A stretch of 64,000 nt of DNA from UBA9926 sp913064795 (GTDB lineage: Bacteria > Pseudomonadota > Gammaproteobacteria > Pseudomonadales > Azotimanducaceae): assembly GCA_045560765.1 (NCBI GenBank), contig JBJKZD010000007.1:62001-126000 (forward strand). Reading direction: 5' to 3'. The notes below the pieces were generated by a model. That model was not told the DNA's origin, did not search any database, and worked only from the letters and a program-made list of their open reading frames with translations. This document shows positions 1-8,446 of the stretch, one piece after another; the stretch's first letter is position 1; the number at the start of each line of letters is the position of its first letter. The position numbers and the translations under genes are program-made.

Positions 1-1600
1 TATTCCCAACAAGCAGGTTGCCTTCCGTCGGGAGATACAGTTTGGAGATGAGACGCTGGAGGGTGCTTTTGCCTGAACCGGTAGGGCCGATGATGGCAAC
101 GCGTTCTCCCGCCGCAATTTTAAAATGGATATTTTTGAGCGCGGGTAGTGATTGACCCGGATAAGTGAAGCTCACGTTCTTAAACTCTATGTTGGTTTCA
201 AGTTGACGACGCTCAAGAAACTGGTGCCTGAAATCCCGTTCCCCCGGCAGCTGCATAATGTTGTCAATGCTGGTGTAGGCTGCCCGCGCATGTTGATAGC
301 GAGTGATGATGGTGGCGACTTGCGCCATCGGGGCGAGCGCTCTTCCGGTTAAGATGGTGCAGGCGATGAGACCGCCAACGGTTAAGTCTCCTCGGCTGAT
401 CGCGTAAACACCCGCAATGACCAAGATCACCGTCGCACTTTGTTGAACGGTTTGAACCAAGTTAATGGTGCTCAAGGACCAGAGTCTCGCCTTGAGTCCT
501 AGCTGCGCCAGGTTACTCTGGTGTTGTTCCCAGCGGGATTGCATGGTGCCCTCAGCGCGGATGGCCTTAATGGCTTCAAGAGAATTAAGCGTCTCAATGA
601 GCATGGCAGTCTTGCGCGCAGATTCAGAAAAAATTTCCCCGACAACGGGAGCAAGTCTTTTTTGTGCTAGATAGCTTACTCCAAGTACGACCGGTAGCAT
701 CAACAGGGGAATCAAGCCCAAAGGTCCTGCAATCAGCAATATCAGACCGATGAACAGTAGGATGAAGGGCAAGTCAATGAGGGTCATCAGGGTGGTTGAG
801 GTGAAGAATTCTCGAAACTGATCAAATTCTTGTAGTTGGCTCGCAAAGCTTCCGACCCGTGCTGGGTGCTCTTGCATTCGCATGTTGAGGACTTGCTCGA
901 AGGTTGTTGAAGACAGCAGGATGTCGGCGCGTTTGCCGGCAATGTCAAGGAAATAGCCCCGAAGCGACTTCATGAGCAGATCGAAAATCATCACCAAAGC
1001 GACGCCCGAGGCGAGTACCCAGAGGGTGCTCAGCGCTTGGTTGGGCACCACGCGATCGTAGACGTTCATGATGAACAGGGGGGTTGCCAGAGCAAAAAGA
1101 TTGGTCAAAAAAGAGGCAAGGATGACTTCGCTGTAGAGATGCCTCGATTGGTTAATCACCGTCCAAAACCAATGCGGCGCAGGGCGATATTCTTCACTCG
1201 CTTCGGCTGGGGCTGCGAGATGCAGAAAGTGTCCGCTGCAAACCCTCGAGATGTCTTTGAGGAACAATCTCTCGCTCGTCGGAGCATCGGGTCTGATGTG
1301 GAGGATCGATTGGTCATCGGCACTTGTTGCCACTATGACTTGGCCTGTGACCAGCTCAACAAGACACGGAAAATCTTGGGGGTCTAGCGCCTCGATCGAG
1401 CCTTCAGAAAGCCTGGATTGGAAGCCAGCCCGTTGGGCCGCTCGATAAGCCATTTCAAGAGAAAGCCCTTCTTGTGGAACAGGAATTCCAGAAAATAATG
1501 CGTCCATAGAGATAGGATGACCCAATAACCGAGTGAAGGTCGCGAGTGCGGCCGGCAAGTCTGATGCGGCTTTGGACGGGTCGATGGCCGAGGATTCCAT
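1..1600 (-). CDS. Type I secretion system permease/ATPase (LapB-like), 3' end cut by window edge
   Basis: Reading the minus strand from ATG at 1600 gives an open frame of 533 residues to the window edge. The first ~145 residues resemble a degenerate C39-peptidase-like domain without an obvious catalytic Cys. A hydrophobic transporter domain follows (about residues 155-440, several membrane segments), then the start of an ABC ATPase with a Walker A motif GPTGSGKST near residue 510. This order is typical of type I secretion exporters of the LapB/RTX class, which export large adhesins or RTX proteins across both membranes with a membrane-fusion protein and TolC. The signature motif and Walker B lie outside the window. 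It follows a hydroxyacid dehydrogenase gene by 128 bases on the same strand. There is no clear ribosome-binding site before the ATG, so the start is only moderately certain. The substrate is unknown. Confidence 0.85.
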   Translation of the reverse strand, partial: MESSAIDPSKAASDLPAALATFTRLLGHPISMDALFSGIPVPQEGLSLEMAYRAAQRAGFQSRLSEGSIEALDPQDFPCLVELVTGQVIVATSADDQSILHIRPDAPTSERLFLKDISRVCSGHFLHLAAPAEASEEYRPAPHWFWTVINQSRHLYSEVILASFLTNLFALATPLFIMNVYDRVVPNQALSTLWVLASGVALVMIFDLLMKSLRGYFLDIAGKRADILLSSTTFEQVLNMRMQEHPARVGSFASQLQEFDQFREFFTSTTLMTLIDLPFILLFIGLILLIAGPLGLIPLLMLPVVLGVSYLAQKRLAPVVGEIFSESARKTAMLIETLNSLEAIKAIRAEGTMQSRWEQHQSNLAQLGLKARLWSLSTINLVQTVQQSATVILVIAGVYAISRGDLTVGGLIACTILTGRALAPMAQVATIITRYQHARAAYTSIDNIMQLPGERDFRHQFLERRQLETNIEFKNVSFTYPGQSLPALKNIHFKIAAGERVAIIGPTGSGKSTLQRLISKLYLPTEGNLLVGN

Positions 1601-1728
1601 AGCACGAGTATAGCACCCAGGACGATCGGTGATGCTAATCGTCAAAATACTAAAATTCGATGATCAGTGCTCTTGGTGTGGAATGTCGTCTAATGATTGA
1701 GCCTGTTTTTGAGTTCAATGCAAAGGCC

Positions 1729-2691
1729 TTAGACGACACAGCGAATCGGGTTTCCGCTTATAAAGCGCTCAATATTTTCCGCCATTTGTAGAATCAACCG
1801 CTGCCGTGATTCTCTGGCGCCCCAAGCGTTATGGGGCGTGATGAGTAAGTTTGGGTAAGACACGTTTAGGAGAGGTTCATCGTGAGACGGTGGCTCGGAG
1901 TCCAGAACGTCAATGGCTGCGCCGGCGATCACCCGGTTCTCAAGCGCCGCGATCAGCGCCTCGCTGTCGATTAGACCCCCGCGAGCAGTATTGATCAGGA
2001 AGGCGCTGGACTTCATCTGCGACAGTTGCTTTGCACCAATTAGCCTCACATTTGAATCGGTCAAAGGGCAATGCAAGGAGACAATGTCAGAGCGCTCGAG
2101 GAGATCGACTAAAGAGACCCTCTCAATAACTGAGCGTGTGCTGTCACAATTGGAGTGAGAGACGGCTGCGATCACCTTCATGCCGAGGGATGCGGCGATG
2201 TGACCGACCGCTGAACCTAGGGTTCCAAAACCAATGATGCCGAGGGTTTTTCCGCTGAGCTCGACGATGGGATGATCCAGTCGACAAAATACGTTGCTTC
2301 TCTGCCACTGCCCTGCTTGGGTGTCTCTCAGATAAACCACTTGCTGAGTTGCTAGGTTTAACATCATCGCGATCGTATGCTGTGCGACCGAGGGTGTGGC
2401 GTAACCCACGGCATTGGAGACGGTGATTCCGAGCTCTGCCGCAGTGTGAAGGTCAACATTGTTGACCCCTGTGGCCATGATGCTGACGAGTTTGAGGCGA
2501 TTGGTTTTCAAAAGAATGTCGCGATCAAGTCTGACCTTGTTGGTCAGCACGATGTCAGTATCGCTAACAATTGATGCGGTGTCGGAGGGGGCTACCGCTT
2601 TATGGATTGACCATTCAACGGGTAATTGCTGGAGGCGGGCGAGGTCAATGTCTGTGCCCAAGCTATCCGCATCAAGGATAACCCCTTTCAT
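1729..2691 (-). CDS. D-2-hydroxyacid dehydrogenase (hydroxypyruvate/glycerate dehydrogenase type)
   Basis: A 320-residue NAD(P)-dependent oxidoreductase of the D-isomer 2-hydroxyacid dehydrogenase family. The Rossmann motif GIIGFGTLGSAVG is mid-protein. The family catalytic triad can be seen as Arg in NTARGGLID, Glu in DVLDSEPP and His in TPHNAWG. The likely reaction is reduction of hydroxypyruvate or glyoxylate, or the reverse, in the cytosol; substrate cannot be read from sequence. I chose the ATG at 2691 (MKGVILDAD) because homology begins there and it falls 7 bases after the ppiB stop; the frame stays open further upstream inside ppiB but that part is not family-like. The context suggests cotranscription with ppiB. 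PdxB, SerA or GhrB-like roles are possible alternatives. Confidence 0.85.
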   Translation of the reverse strand: MKGVILDADSLGTDIDLARLQQLPVEWSIHKAVAPSDTASIVSDTDIVLTNKVRLDRDILLKTNRLKLVSIMATGVNNVDLHTAAELGITVSNAVGYATPSVAQHTIAMMLNLATQQVVYLRDTQAGQWQRSNVFCRLDHPIVELSGKTLGIIGFGTLGSAVGHIAASLGMKVIAAVSHSNCDSTRSVIERVSLVDLLERSDIVSLHCPLTDSNVRLIGAKQLSQMKSSAFLINTARGGLIDSEALIAALENRVIAGAAIDVLDSEPPSHDEPLLNVSYPNLLITPHNAWGARESRQRLILQMAENIERFISGNPIRCVV

Positions 2692-2698
2692 CGAGTTC

Positions 2699-3220
2699 TC
2701 AATCCGGGAAAGCCTCCGAGATGGCAGCATTCCATGCTTGGACTCGATCAGCCTGGCTGCTGAGCAAAGCATCTGTGTCGCCGTCAATGGTCACAGTATC
2801 AATAGTATCTCCCTGGCGAATCTGGTTGACGACTTCTTGATCTTCATCGCTGCAAACAACACCGAAAACAGTATGGCCACCATTGAGATGGGGCGTTGGT
2901 ACATGGGTGATGAAAAACTGACTGCCATTGGTGCCTGGGCCAGCGTTGGCCATGGATAAGATTCCTGGACGGTCGTGCTTGAGCGTATCTACAAACTCGT
3001 CCTCAAAACGGTAACCTGGATTGCCAGTGCCGGTGCCGTGGGGACAGCCACCCTGGATCATAAAATCGCCGATGACCCGATGAAACGAGAGGCCGTTGTA
3101 ATAGCCTCGCTGGGCGAGGTTGACGAAGTTGGCACAAGTGATCGGCGTTTGCTCCGCGAAGAGCTCAATGCAGATCGGCCCTTTAGAGGTGCCCATGGTA
3201 ACGGTGAGGGTCATAGTCAA
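2699..3220 (-). CDS. ppiB: Peptidyl-prolyl cis-trans isomerase B (cyclophilin)
   Basis: A 173-residue single-domain cyclophilin without a signal peptide, so probably cytoplasmic; it catalyses proline cis-trans isomerisation during folding. Hallmarks are FHRVIGDFMIQGGCP (active-site Arg), GTGNPGYRFEDEF, NGSQFFIT and NGGHTVFG. Length matches the E. coli PpiB class (about 164). It starts 44 bases after the gltA stop and its stop lies 7 bases before the dehydrogenase start, all on the minus strand, so gltA, ppiB and the dehydrogenase may share transcripts. In Pseudomonas ppiB sits beside lpxH and glnS; here lpxH is at 40 kb and ppiB has a different neighbourhood. Confidence 0.95.
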   Translation of the reverse strand: MTMTLTVTMGTSKGPICIELFAEQTPITCANFVNLAQRGYYNGLSFHRVIGDFMIQGGCPHGTGTGNPGYRFEDEFVDTLKHDRPGILSMANAGPGTNGSQFFITHVPTPHLNGGHTVFGVVCSDEDQEVVNQIRQGDTIDTVTIDGDTDALLSSQADRVQAWNAAISEAFPD

Positions 3221-3264
3221 TCCTTTTTAAATCGTAGTTGGCAAAAACGGGGGAACGAGAACAA

Positions 3265-4545
3265 TTATCGCTCGTTGATCGCTTGATAGTCCCGCTGGGT
3301 GGGGCCTTGGTAGAGCTGTCTTGGACGGCCAATTTTAAATGGCGCGCTGAGCATTTCTGACCAATGTGCAATCCAACCGGGCATGCGCCCAAGGGTAAAC
3401 AAAACGGTATACATGGGCGTGGGAATGCCCATGGCTTTGAAGGTAACCCCGGAGTAAAAATCGATATTAGGATAGAGCTTTCGCTCGATAAAATAGGTTT
3501 CCTCTCTAGCAATTTTTTCCAAGGCAGTAGCCACCACCAGAAGAGGCTCGTCTTCGGCGCCCTGTTCCTCTAAAACCGCGTGGCAGCTCGCTTGCATTAC
3601 GGTGGCCCGAGGATCGAAGTTTTTATAAACCCGGTGACCAAAGCCCATGAGTTTGAAAGGATCGTTTTTGTCTTTGGCTTTGTTGACAAAATCGGCTACA
3701 CGGCCGATATCCCCGATTTCATTGAGCATATCCAATACCGCCTCATTGGCTCCCCCATGGGAAGGGCCCCAGAGGGCTGCGATTCCCGCCGCGATGGCAG
3801 CATAGGGGTTTGCTTCGGTCGATCCGGCCAGCCGAACCGTTGAGGTAGACGCATTCTGTTCGTGGTCGGCATGCAGAATAAAAATCTTATCGAGCGCTTT
3901 AGCCAAAGTTGGACTGACCTTGGCCGGCTGTCCGGGTTCTCCGAAACACATGTTGAGGAAATTTTCGGCATAGCCCAAGCTCGGATCCGGCGCGACGAAC
4001 GCGGCGTCAATAGATTTTCTATAGCTCATCGCAGCAAGGGTTGGAATTTTTGCGATCAGCTGCATGGCAGATTCGGTTCGATGTTCCGAGTTATAAATAT
4101 CAAGGCCGTCGTGAAATTGTGCGGCAAGACCCGCTACTGCTGCACAGAGCATCGACATCGGGTGAGACGACGAAGTGAAACCGTCAAAAATGTGCGTAAA
4201 ATGTTCATCGATCGGCATGCGGTCATTGATTCCGCGTTTAAAAGCTGCGAGGTCCTCAGCATTGGGCAGTTCGCCGTGCAGGAGCAGATAGCACACTTCA
4301 AGGTGCTCAGAATGTTCAGCAAGTTGTTCGATGGGATAGCCGCGATAGGTCAGAATGCCGGCATCTCCGTCGATGTAAGTGATCGCAGAGTCGCAGGCAG
4401 CAGTCGAGAGAAACCCAGGGTCAAAAGTATAGACGCCTTGACTGATCAAACTCCGAACATCCACAACGTCGAGCCCTTGGGTAGCCTCCAAAACTGGAAG
4501 GTCAATCGTTTGACCATCAATAATCATTTGAACGGTGTGTTTCAT
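3265..4545 (-). CDS. gltA: Citrate synthase, type II (hexameric)
   Basis: Condenses oxaloacetate and acetyl-CoA to citrate, the entry step of the TCA cycle. The frame from ATG at 4545 gives 426 residues, the usual length for proteobacterial GltA (about 427). Visible motifs are the start MKHTVQMIIDGQ, the catalytic His in LWGPSHGGANEAV, and GFGHRVYKNFDPRA with the citrate-binding His/Arg. A TTG 57 bases upstream keeps the frame open, but a TATAAT element lies only 10 bases before that TTG, which would leave almost no leader; the ATG is better supported. The gene is divergent from sdhC across a 369-base gap, the same arrangement as in Pseudomonas and E. coli. Confidence 0.96.
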   Translation of the reverse strand: MKHTVQMIIDGQTIDLPVLEATQGLDVVDVRSLISQGVYTFDPGFLSTAACDSAITYIDGDAGILTYRGYPIEQLAEHSEHLEVCYLLLHGELPNAEDLAAFKRGINDRMPIDEHFTHIFDGFTSSSHPMSMLCAAVAGLAAQFHDGLDIYNSEHRTESAMQLIAKIPTLAAMSYRKSIDAAFVAPDPSLGYAENFLNMCFGEPGQPAKVSPTLAKALDKIFILHADHEQNASTSTVRLAGSTEANPYAAIAAGIAALWGPSHGGANEAVLDMLNEIGDIGRVADFVNKAKDKNDPFKLMGFGHRVYKNFDPRATVMQASCHAVLEEQGAEDEPLLVVATALEKIAREETYFIERKLYPNIDFYSGVTFKAMGIPTPMYTVLFTLGRMPGWIAHWSEMLSAPFKIGRPRQLYQGPTQRDYQAINER

Positions 4546-4914
4546 AGTGTTACTCGTAGAGGGTTTTAGGGTTTTGGATCTGTTTGGATCGGTTTGAGTC
4601 AAAGAAATTCCGATTATATGCCGCCGGCAAAGCGGGGATACATGTAATCAAACTGGTCCTCGGTTGTAAAGCCTGCTTGGGCCTTCGGACCCTTGATCGC
4701 ATTGAAACTTAAAGGCCGACCTTTTATCATGGCCGGCGCTCGAAGGTTCCTTTTATGGAGGGCCAAGCGGGTTCGATGGGGGGTGTCCTTGCTCTTGAGG
4801 ACATATCATTGCTGTGAATATTCGGCCTTGAGGGGCGGTTTAACCGAGCAAACGTAGTATCCTAGGCGCTACCAAGAACCATTGAGGTTCGATCCGATTT
4901 CTGGAGAAAAAAGT
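4546..4914. other. Divergent gltA/sdhC intergenic region
   Basis: This 369-base gap separates two divergently transcribed TCA-cycle units. It holds the gltA -10 candidate (4613-4618) and the sdhC ribosome-binding site (GGAGAAAA, ending just before 4915). I could not identify a confident sdhC promoter, and no small gene with a ribosome-binding site was seen. In enterobacteria the equivalent gap is a multi-regulator control region (ArcA, Crp, Fur/RyhB through sdh mRNA); no such sites could be assigned here by eye. Confidence 0.5.
4613..4618 (-). promoter_or_regulatory. gltA: Candidate -10 element of the gltA promoter
   Basis: On the minus strand the hexamer is a perfect TATAAT. Transcription from here would begin near 4605 and leave a leader of about 60 bases before the ATG at 4545. 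I see no good -35 at 16-18 bases, so activator help or a weak -35 is implied. Inference from sequence only. Confidence 0.5.
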
Positions 4915-5301
4915 ATGGCTCAACCAAAACGTCCAATTAATGTTGGTTTCAGCGATTTGCTGCAATTTCGCTGGCCGATTACGGCCCTGACCTCGATTTC
5001 CCACCGAGTAGCTGGCGTCGTTCTGTTCGTAGCGGTTGGATTTATGCTGTTTGCGCTCGAGCAGTCGCTGGCTTCAGAGGACGCGTTTAATCGGCTCGAA
5101 GGACTTTTGACCTCCCCGATTGGAAAACTGGTGACTTGGCTAATTCTTGCTGCACTGGCGTATCATTTTGTGGCGGGTATTAAGCATTTGGTGATGGACG
5201 GCAGTGACTCTGAGTCCCTTGAAGCGGGCACTCGTGCCGCAATCACAACTTGGATTGTATCTGGAATTTTAATGGTGCTTGCGGCGCTGTGGGTCATCTA
5301 A
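4915..5301 (+). CDS. sdhC: Succinate dehydrogenase cytochrome b556 subunit
   Basis: A 128-residue inner-membrane anchor with three hydrophobic segments. Start MAQPKRPINVG, then SISHRVAGV (quinone-site Ser and Arg of the family) and YHFVAGIKHL containing the haem b axial His. With SdhD it binds haem and ubiquinone and carries electrons from SdhAB. The ATG at 4915 is preceded by a GGAGAAAA ribosome-binding site; an in-frame ATG at 4882 exists but lacks a good site and family similarity. First gene of sdhCDAB, 37 bases before sdhD. Confidence 0.95.
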   Translation: MAQPKRPINVGFSDLLQFRWPITALTSISHRVAGVVLFVAVGFMLFALEQSLASEDAFNRLEGLLTSPIGKLVTWLILAALAYHFVAGIKHLVMDGSDSESLEAGTRAAITTWIVSGILMVLAALWVI

Positions 5302-5338
5302 TCGAACCGGTTGGTCGTAAGTCTTTGGAGAGGTAAGT

Positions 5339-5707
5339 ATGGTTACACAAGTTACCGGGTTGTCTAAAAACGGAGTCAGCGATTGGTATATCCAGCGTGC
5401 ATCATCCGTCGTGATGGGCGTCTACTTGGTTTTGCTGTTGGGCGTAATTTTGCTGGCAGAAGAGTTGACGTTCGCCGTTTGGTCTGACCTTTTCAGCCAG
5501 ACCTGGATGCAGGTTGCAACGCTTCTGACGCTGATCGCCACCTGTGCCCACGCGTGGATCGGGATGTGGACCATCGGAACCGATTATTTGCAGAGTAGAA
5601 CCATGGGCCCCAAGGGAGACCGTCTCCGTTCGGTCTACCAGTCGGTCTGTGTTTTGGCTCTGTTGGCCTATGTCCTTTGGGGCGTAAAAATACTGTGGGG
5701 AAATTAA
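5339..5707 (+). CDS. sdhD: Succinate dehydrogenase hydrophobic membrane anchor subunit
   Basis: A 122-residue protein with three membrane segments, the usual SdhD size (E. coli 115). The motif CAHAWIGMWTIGTDYL carries the conserved His and the Asp-Tyr pair that contribute to haem and ubiquinone binding. The start ATG at 5339 has a GGAGAGG ribosome-binding site. The stop (5705-5707) lies two bases before the sdhA ATG, indicating tight translational coupling in the sdhCDAB operon. Confidence 0.95.
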   Translation: MVTQVTGLSKNGVSDWYIQRASSVVMGVYLVLLLGVILLAEELTFAVWSDLFSQTWMQVATLLTLIATCAHAWIGMWTIGTDYLQSRTMGPKGDRLRSVYQSVCVLALLAYVLWGVKILWGN

Positions 5708-5709
5708 AG

Positions 5710-7485
5710 ATGGGTGACATTGCGACGCTTGAATTTGACGCGATTATTGTTGGCGGCGGTGGCTCGGGTCTACGGACTGCGCTTCAGCTGTCGCAAGGCG
5801 GACACAAGACGGCTGTAGTTTCAAAAGTGTTTCCGACCCGATCTCACACGGTGTCGGCCCAGGGCGGTATCACCTGTGCGATCGCCAGTGAGGATCCTGA
5901 TGACGACTGGCGGTGGCACATGTATGACACGGTCAAAGGCTCAGATTACATCGGTGACCAGGATGCGATTGAGTATATGTGCAGTGTGGGGCCGGAGGCA
6001 GTCTTTGAACTAGAGCATATGGGTTTGCCTTTTTCGCGCAAAGACAATGGTCGTATCTATCAACGGCCTTTCGGTGGGCAAAGTAAGGACTTCGGCAAGG
6101 GCGGGCAAGCGGCGCGAACCTGTGCCGCAGCCGATCGTACAGGCCACGCGCTCTTGCATACGCTCTACCAGGGTAATTTGGCCGCAGGTTCGACTATTTT
6201 TAGTGAGTGGTTCGCTGTGGACCTTGTGAAAAATGCAGCGGGTGCCGTCACGGGCGTCATTGCGATCTGCATGGAAACCGGCGAAGTATCTTACATCAAG
6301 TCGAAAGCCACGGTGCTGGCGACCGGCGGTGCTGGGCGAATCTATGCTTCGACGACCAATGCGTTAATGAATACGGGTGACGGTACCGGTATGGCACTTC
6401 GTGCCGGATTCGTGCAGCAAGATATGGAAATGTGGCAGTTTCATCCGACTGGCATTGCCGGTGCGGGAACCCTAGTGACCGAAGGCTGTCGGGGTGAAGG
6501 CGGCTATCTGGTCAACAAAGATGGTGAGCGGTTCATGGAGCGCTATGCGCCCAACGCGAAGGACTTGGCGGGCAGAGATGTCGTCGCTCGAAGCATGGTG
6601 TTAGAGATCCTCGAAGGCCGAGGAGCTGGCGAGCAAGGCGACCATGTTTTGTTAAAACTCGATCACTTGGGCGAGGATATTCTGCATTCAAGGCTGCCAG
6701 GCATTGTTGAGCTATCGAAGACGTTTGCCCACGTTGACCCCGTTAAGGAGCCCATCCCAGTGGTCCCCACCTGCCATTATATGATGGGGGGGCTGCCTAC
6801 GAATATCCATGGTCAAGCCATTACTGTCGACCCCACTGGCCAAGACCAGATTGTAGATGGCTTGTATGCGGTTGGAGAGGCAGCCTGTGTGTCGGTCCAC
6901 GGGGCTAATCGTCTCGGTGGCAATTCGCTGCTTGATTTGGTGGTGTTCGGGCGGGCGGCCGGGATCTACATCAATGAAGCGTTGACTAACGGCATTAGCC
7001 TACAATCTTCGAGCGAATCGGATGTTGAGCAAGCCATGGGGCGTCTTGATCGTTGGAATCAATCCACGGACTCGGGCGAGTCGCCTGCGCAGCTCAAGCG
7101 CGAGCTACAAGAGTGCATGCAGCTGAATTTCGGTGTCTTCCGAAAGGAAGCGCCCATGCAGGAAGGGATCAAAAAGCTGAGCGATCTCCGCGAAAGAATC
7201 GAAAGCGGGTATCTTGCCGATAAATCGGGAGCGTTTAATACGGCGCGATTGGAAGCTCTCGAACTTGATAATCTGCTAGAGATCGCAGAAGCCACAGCAT
7301 TCAGTGCCGAGGGAAGAAAAGAAAGTCGGGGAGCCCATGCAAGAGACGATTATACTGAGCGAGACGATGAGCAGTGGCTGGCCCACTCGATCTATGATCC
7401 AAAGGCAAAAGCTTTAAGCCAGCGGTCGGTTAATTTTACGCCTAAAACCGTTGAGACTTTTGAACCCAAGATCAGAAGCTATTAG
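5710..7485 (+). CDS. sdhA: Succinate dehydrogenase flavoprotein subunit
   Basis: Oxidises succinate to fumarate using covalently bound FAD, on the cytoplasmic face of complex II. 591 residues, close to E. coli SdhA (588). Motifs: IIVGGGGSGLRTAL (FAD dinucleotide fold), SHTVSAQGGI with the His that links FAD, FHPTGIAGAGTLVTEGCRGE in the active site, and HGANRLGGNSLLD. The C-terminus contains the usual RESRGAHARDDY. I used the ATG at 5710 (MGDIATLEFD); the frame extends upstream into sdhD but the extension is not family-like. Confidence 0.97.
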   Translation: MGDIATLEFDAIIVGGGGSGLRTALQLSQGGHKTAVVSKVFPTRSHTVSAQGGITCAIASEDPDDDWRWHMYDTVKGSDYIGDQDAIEYMCSVGPEAVFELEHMGLPFSRKDNGRIYQRPFGGQSKDFGKGGQAARTCAAADRTGHALLHTLYQGNLAAGSTIFSEWFAVDLVKNAAGAVTGVIAICMETGEVSYIKSKATVLATGGAGRIYASTTNALMNTGDGTGMALRAGFVQQDMEMWQFHPTGIAGAGTLVTEGCRGEGGYLVNKDGERFMERYAPNAKDLAGRDVVARSMVLEILEGRGAGEQGDHVLLKLDHLGEDILHSRLPGIVELSKTFAHVDPVKEPIPVVPTCHYMMGGLPTNIHGQAITVDPTGQDQIVDGLYAVGEAACVSVHGANRLGGNSLLDLVVFGRAAGIYINEALTNGISLQSSSESDVEQAMGRLDRWNQSTDSGESPAQLKRELQECMQLNFGVFRKEAPMQEGIKKLSDLRERIESGYLADKSGAFNTARLEALELDNLLEIAEATAFSAEGRKESRGAHARDDYTERDDEQWLAHSIYDPKAKALSQRSVNFTPKTVETFEPKIRSY

Positions 7486-7639
7486 GCAGCCGAGCCTTGG
7501 ATCGGGGGTTGAATTGGGTGAGCATGAGCAACATTTAAAAGCAGCCGAAACAGCTCGGTGATAGAAAGCTTTGACAAAAAAACCTGTTAAATCAGAAGTT
7601 TTTAAGAAGCGTTTAGGAAGTTAGAAAAGGATCTTTGTT

Positions 7640-8344
7640 ATGCAAGTCAGTGTTTATCGGTTTAACCCTGAGACAGACGACCGGCCTTACATGGAGGACT
7701 ATGCCATCGATCTACCCAAGGGTAAGGATTTGATGGTTCTAGATGTCATGGCTTTGATCAAGGAGCAGGACCCCTCGGTGACCTATCGACGCTCTTGCAG
7801 AGAGGGGGTTTGTGGTTCCGACGGAGTCAACATGAACGGTAAGAACGGGCTGGCCTGTATCACCCCAGTGTCTGAGGTCGTTCGTGGGGATAAACTAAAA
7901 ATACGACCGCTGCCTGGGCTGCCGGTGGTCCGGGACCTCGTAGTCGATATGACTCAGTTTTATGAGAATTACAAAAAGGTTCAGCCCTATTTGATCAACG
8001 ATACTCTCCCGCCCAAGATGGAGCGTCTCCAAAGCCCTGAGGATCGAGAAAAGCTAGATGGTTTGTACGAATGTATTTTATGCGCCTGCTGTTCCACTTC
8101 CTGTCCTAGTTTTTGGTGGAACCCAGATAAGTTTATTGGGCCAGCCGGTCTGCTCCAGGCTTATCGATTTATTGCAGACAGTCGTGATACGGCGACAGAG
8201 GAACGGCTGAGCGACTTAGAAGATCCTTTCAGTGTATTTCGTTGCCGCGGCATTATGAACTGTGTCAGCGTCTGCCCAAAAGGGCTCAACCCCACACGCG
8301 CCATCGGCCATATCCGCAATATGCTGATGGAACGGGCGGTTTAG
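7640..8344 (+). CDS. sdhB: Succinate dehydrogenase iron-sulfur subunit
   Basis: 234 residues, matching SdhB (E. coli 238). It transfers electrons from the flavin to quinone through three clusters: the 2Fe-2S ligands are in SCREGVCGSDG plus the downstream Cys, the 4Fe-4S ligands in CILCACCSTSCPSFW, and the 3Fe-4S ligands in CRGIMNCVSVCPKGLNP. It lies 154 bases downstream of sdhA, a larger gap than elsewhere in the operon, with no gene visible between them. sucA follows after 102 bases. Confidence 0.97.
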   Translation: MQVSVYRFNPETDDRPYMEDYAIDLPKGKDLMVLDVMALIKEQDPSVTYRRSCREGVCGSDGVNMNGKNGLACITPVSEVVRGDKLKIRPLPGLPVVRDLVVDMTQFYENYKKVQPYLINDTLPPKMERLQSPEDREKLDGLYECILCACCSTSCPSFWWNPDKFIGPAGLLQAYRFIADSRDTATEERLSDLEDPFSVFRCRGIMNCVSVCPKGLNPTRAIGHIRNMLMERAV

Positions 8345-8446
8345 CCGAGGCAACCCGCCGCAAAAGTGTCAATAAGATGGCCCAGGGCATACCGAAGCGC
8401 GCCTAGGTTGGATACAATGGCCCGCCTGTAAGGCAGGGTTGGATTA

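Noticed and set aside
3862..4569. 235-codon plus-strand ORF opposite gltA
   Set aside because: Lies entirely antisense to a well-conserved citrate synthase and has no family features.
4546..4602. Longer GltA from TTG at 4602
   Set aside because: A TATAAT box is ten bases upstream, leaving no leader or ribosome-binding site, and the extra residues are not family-like.
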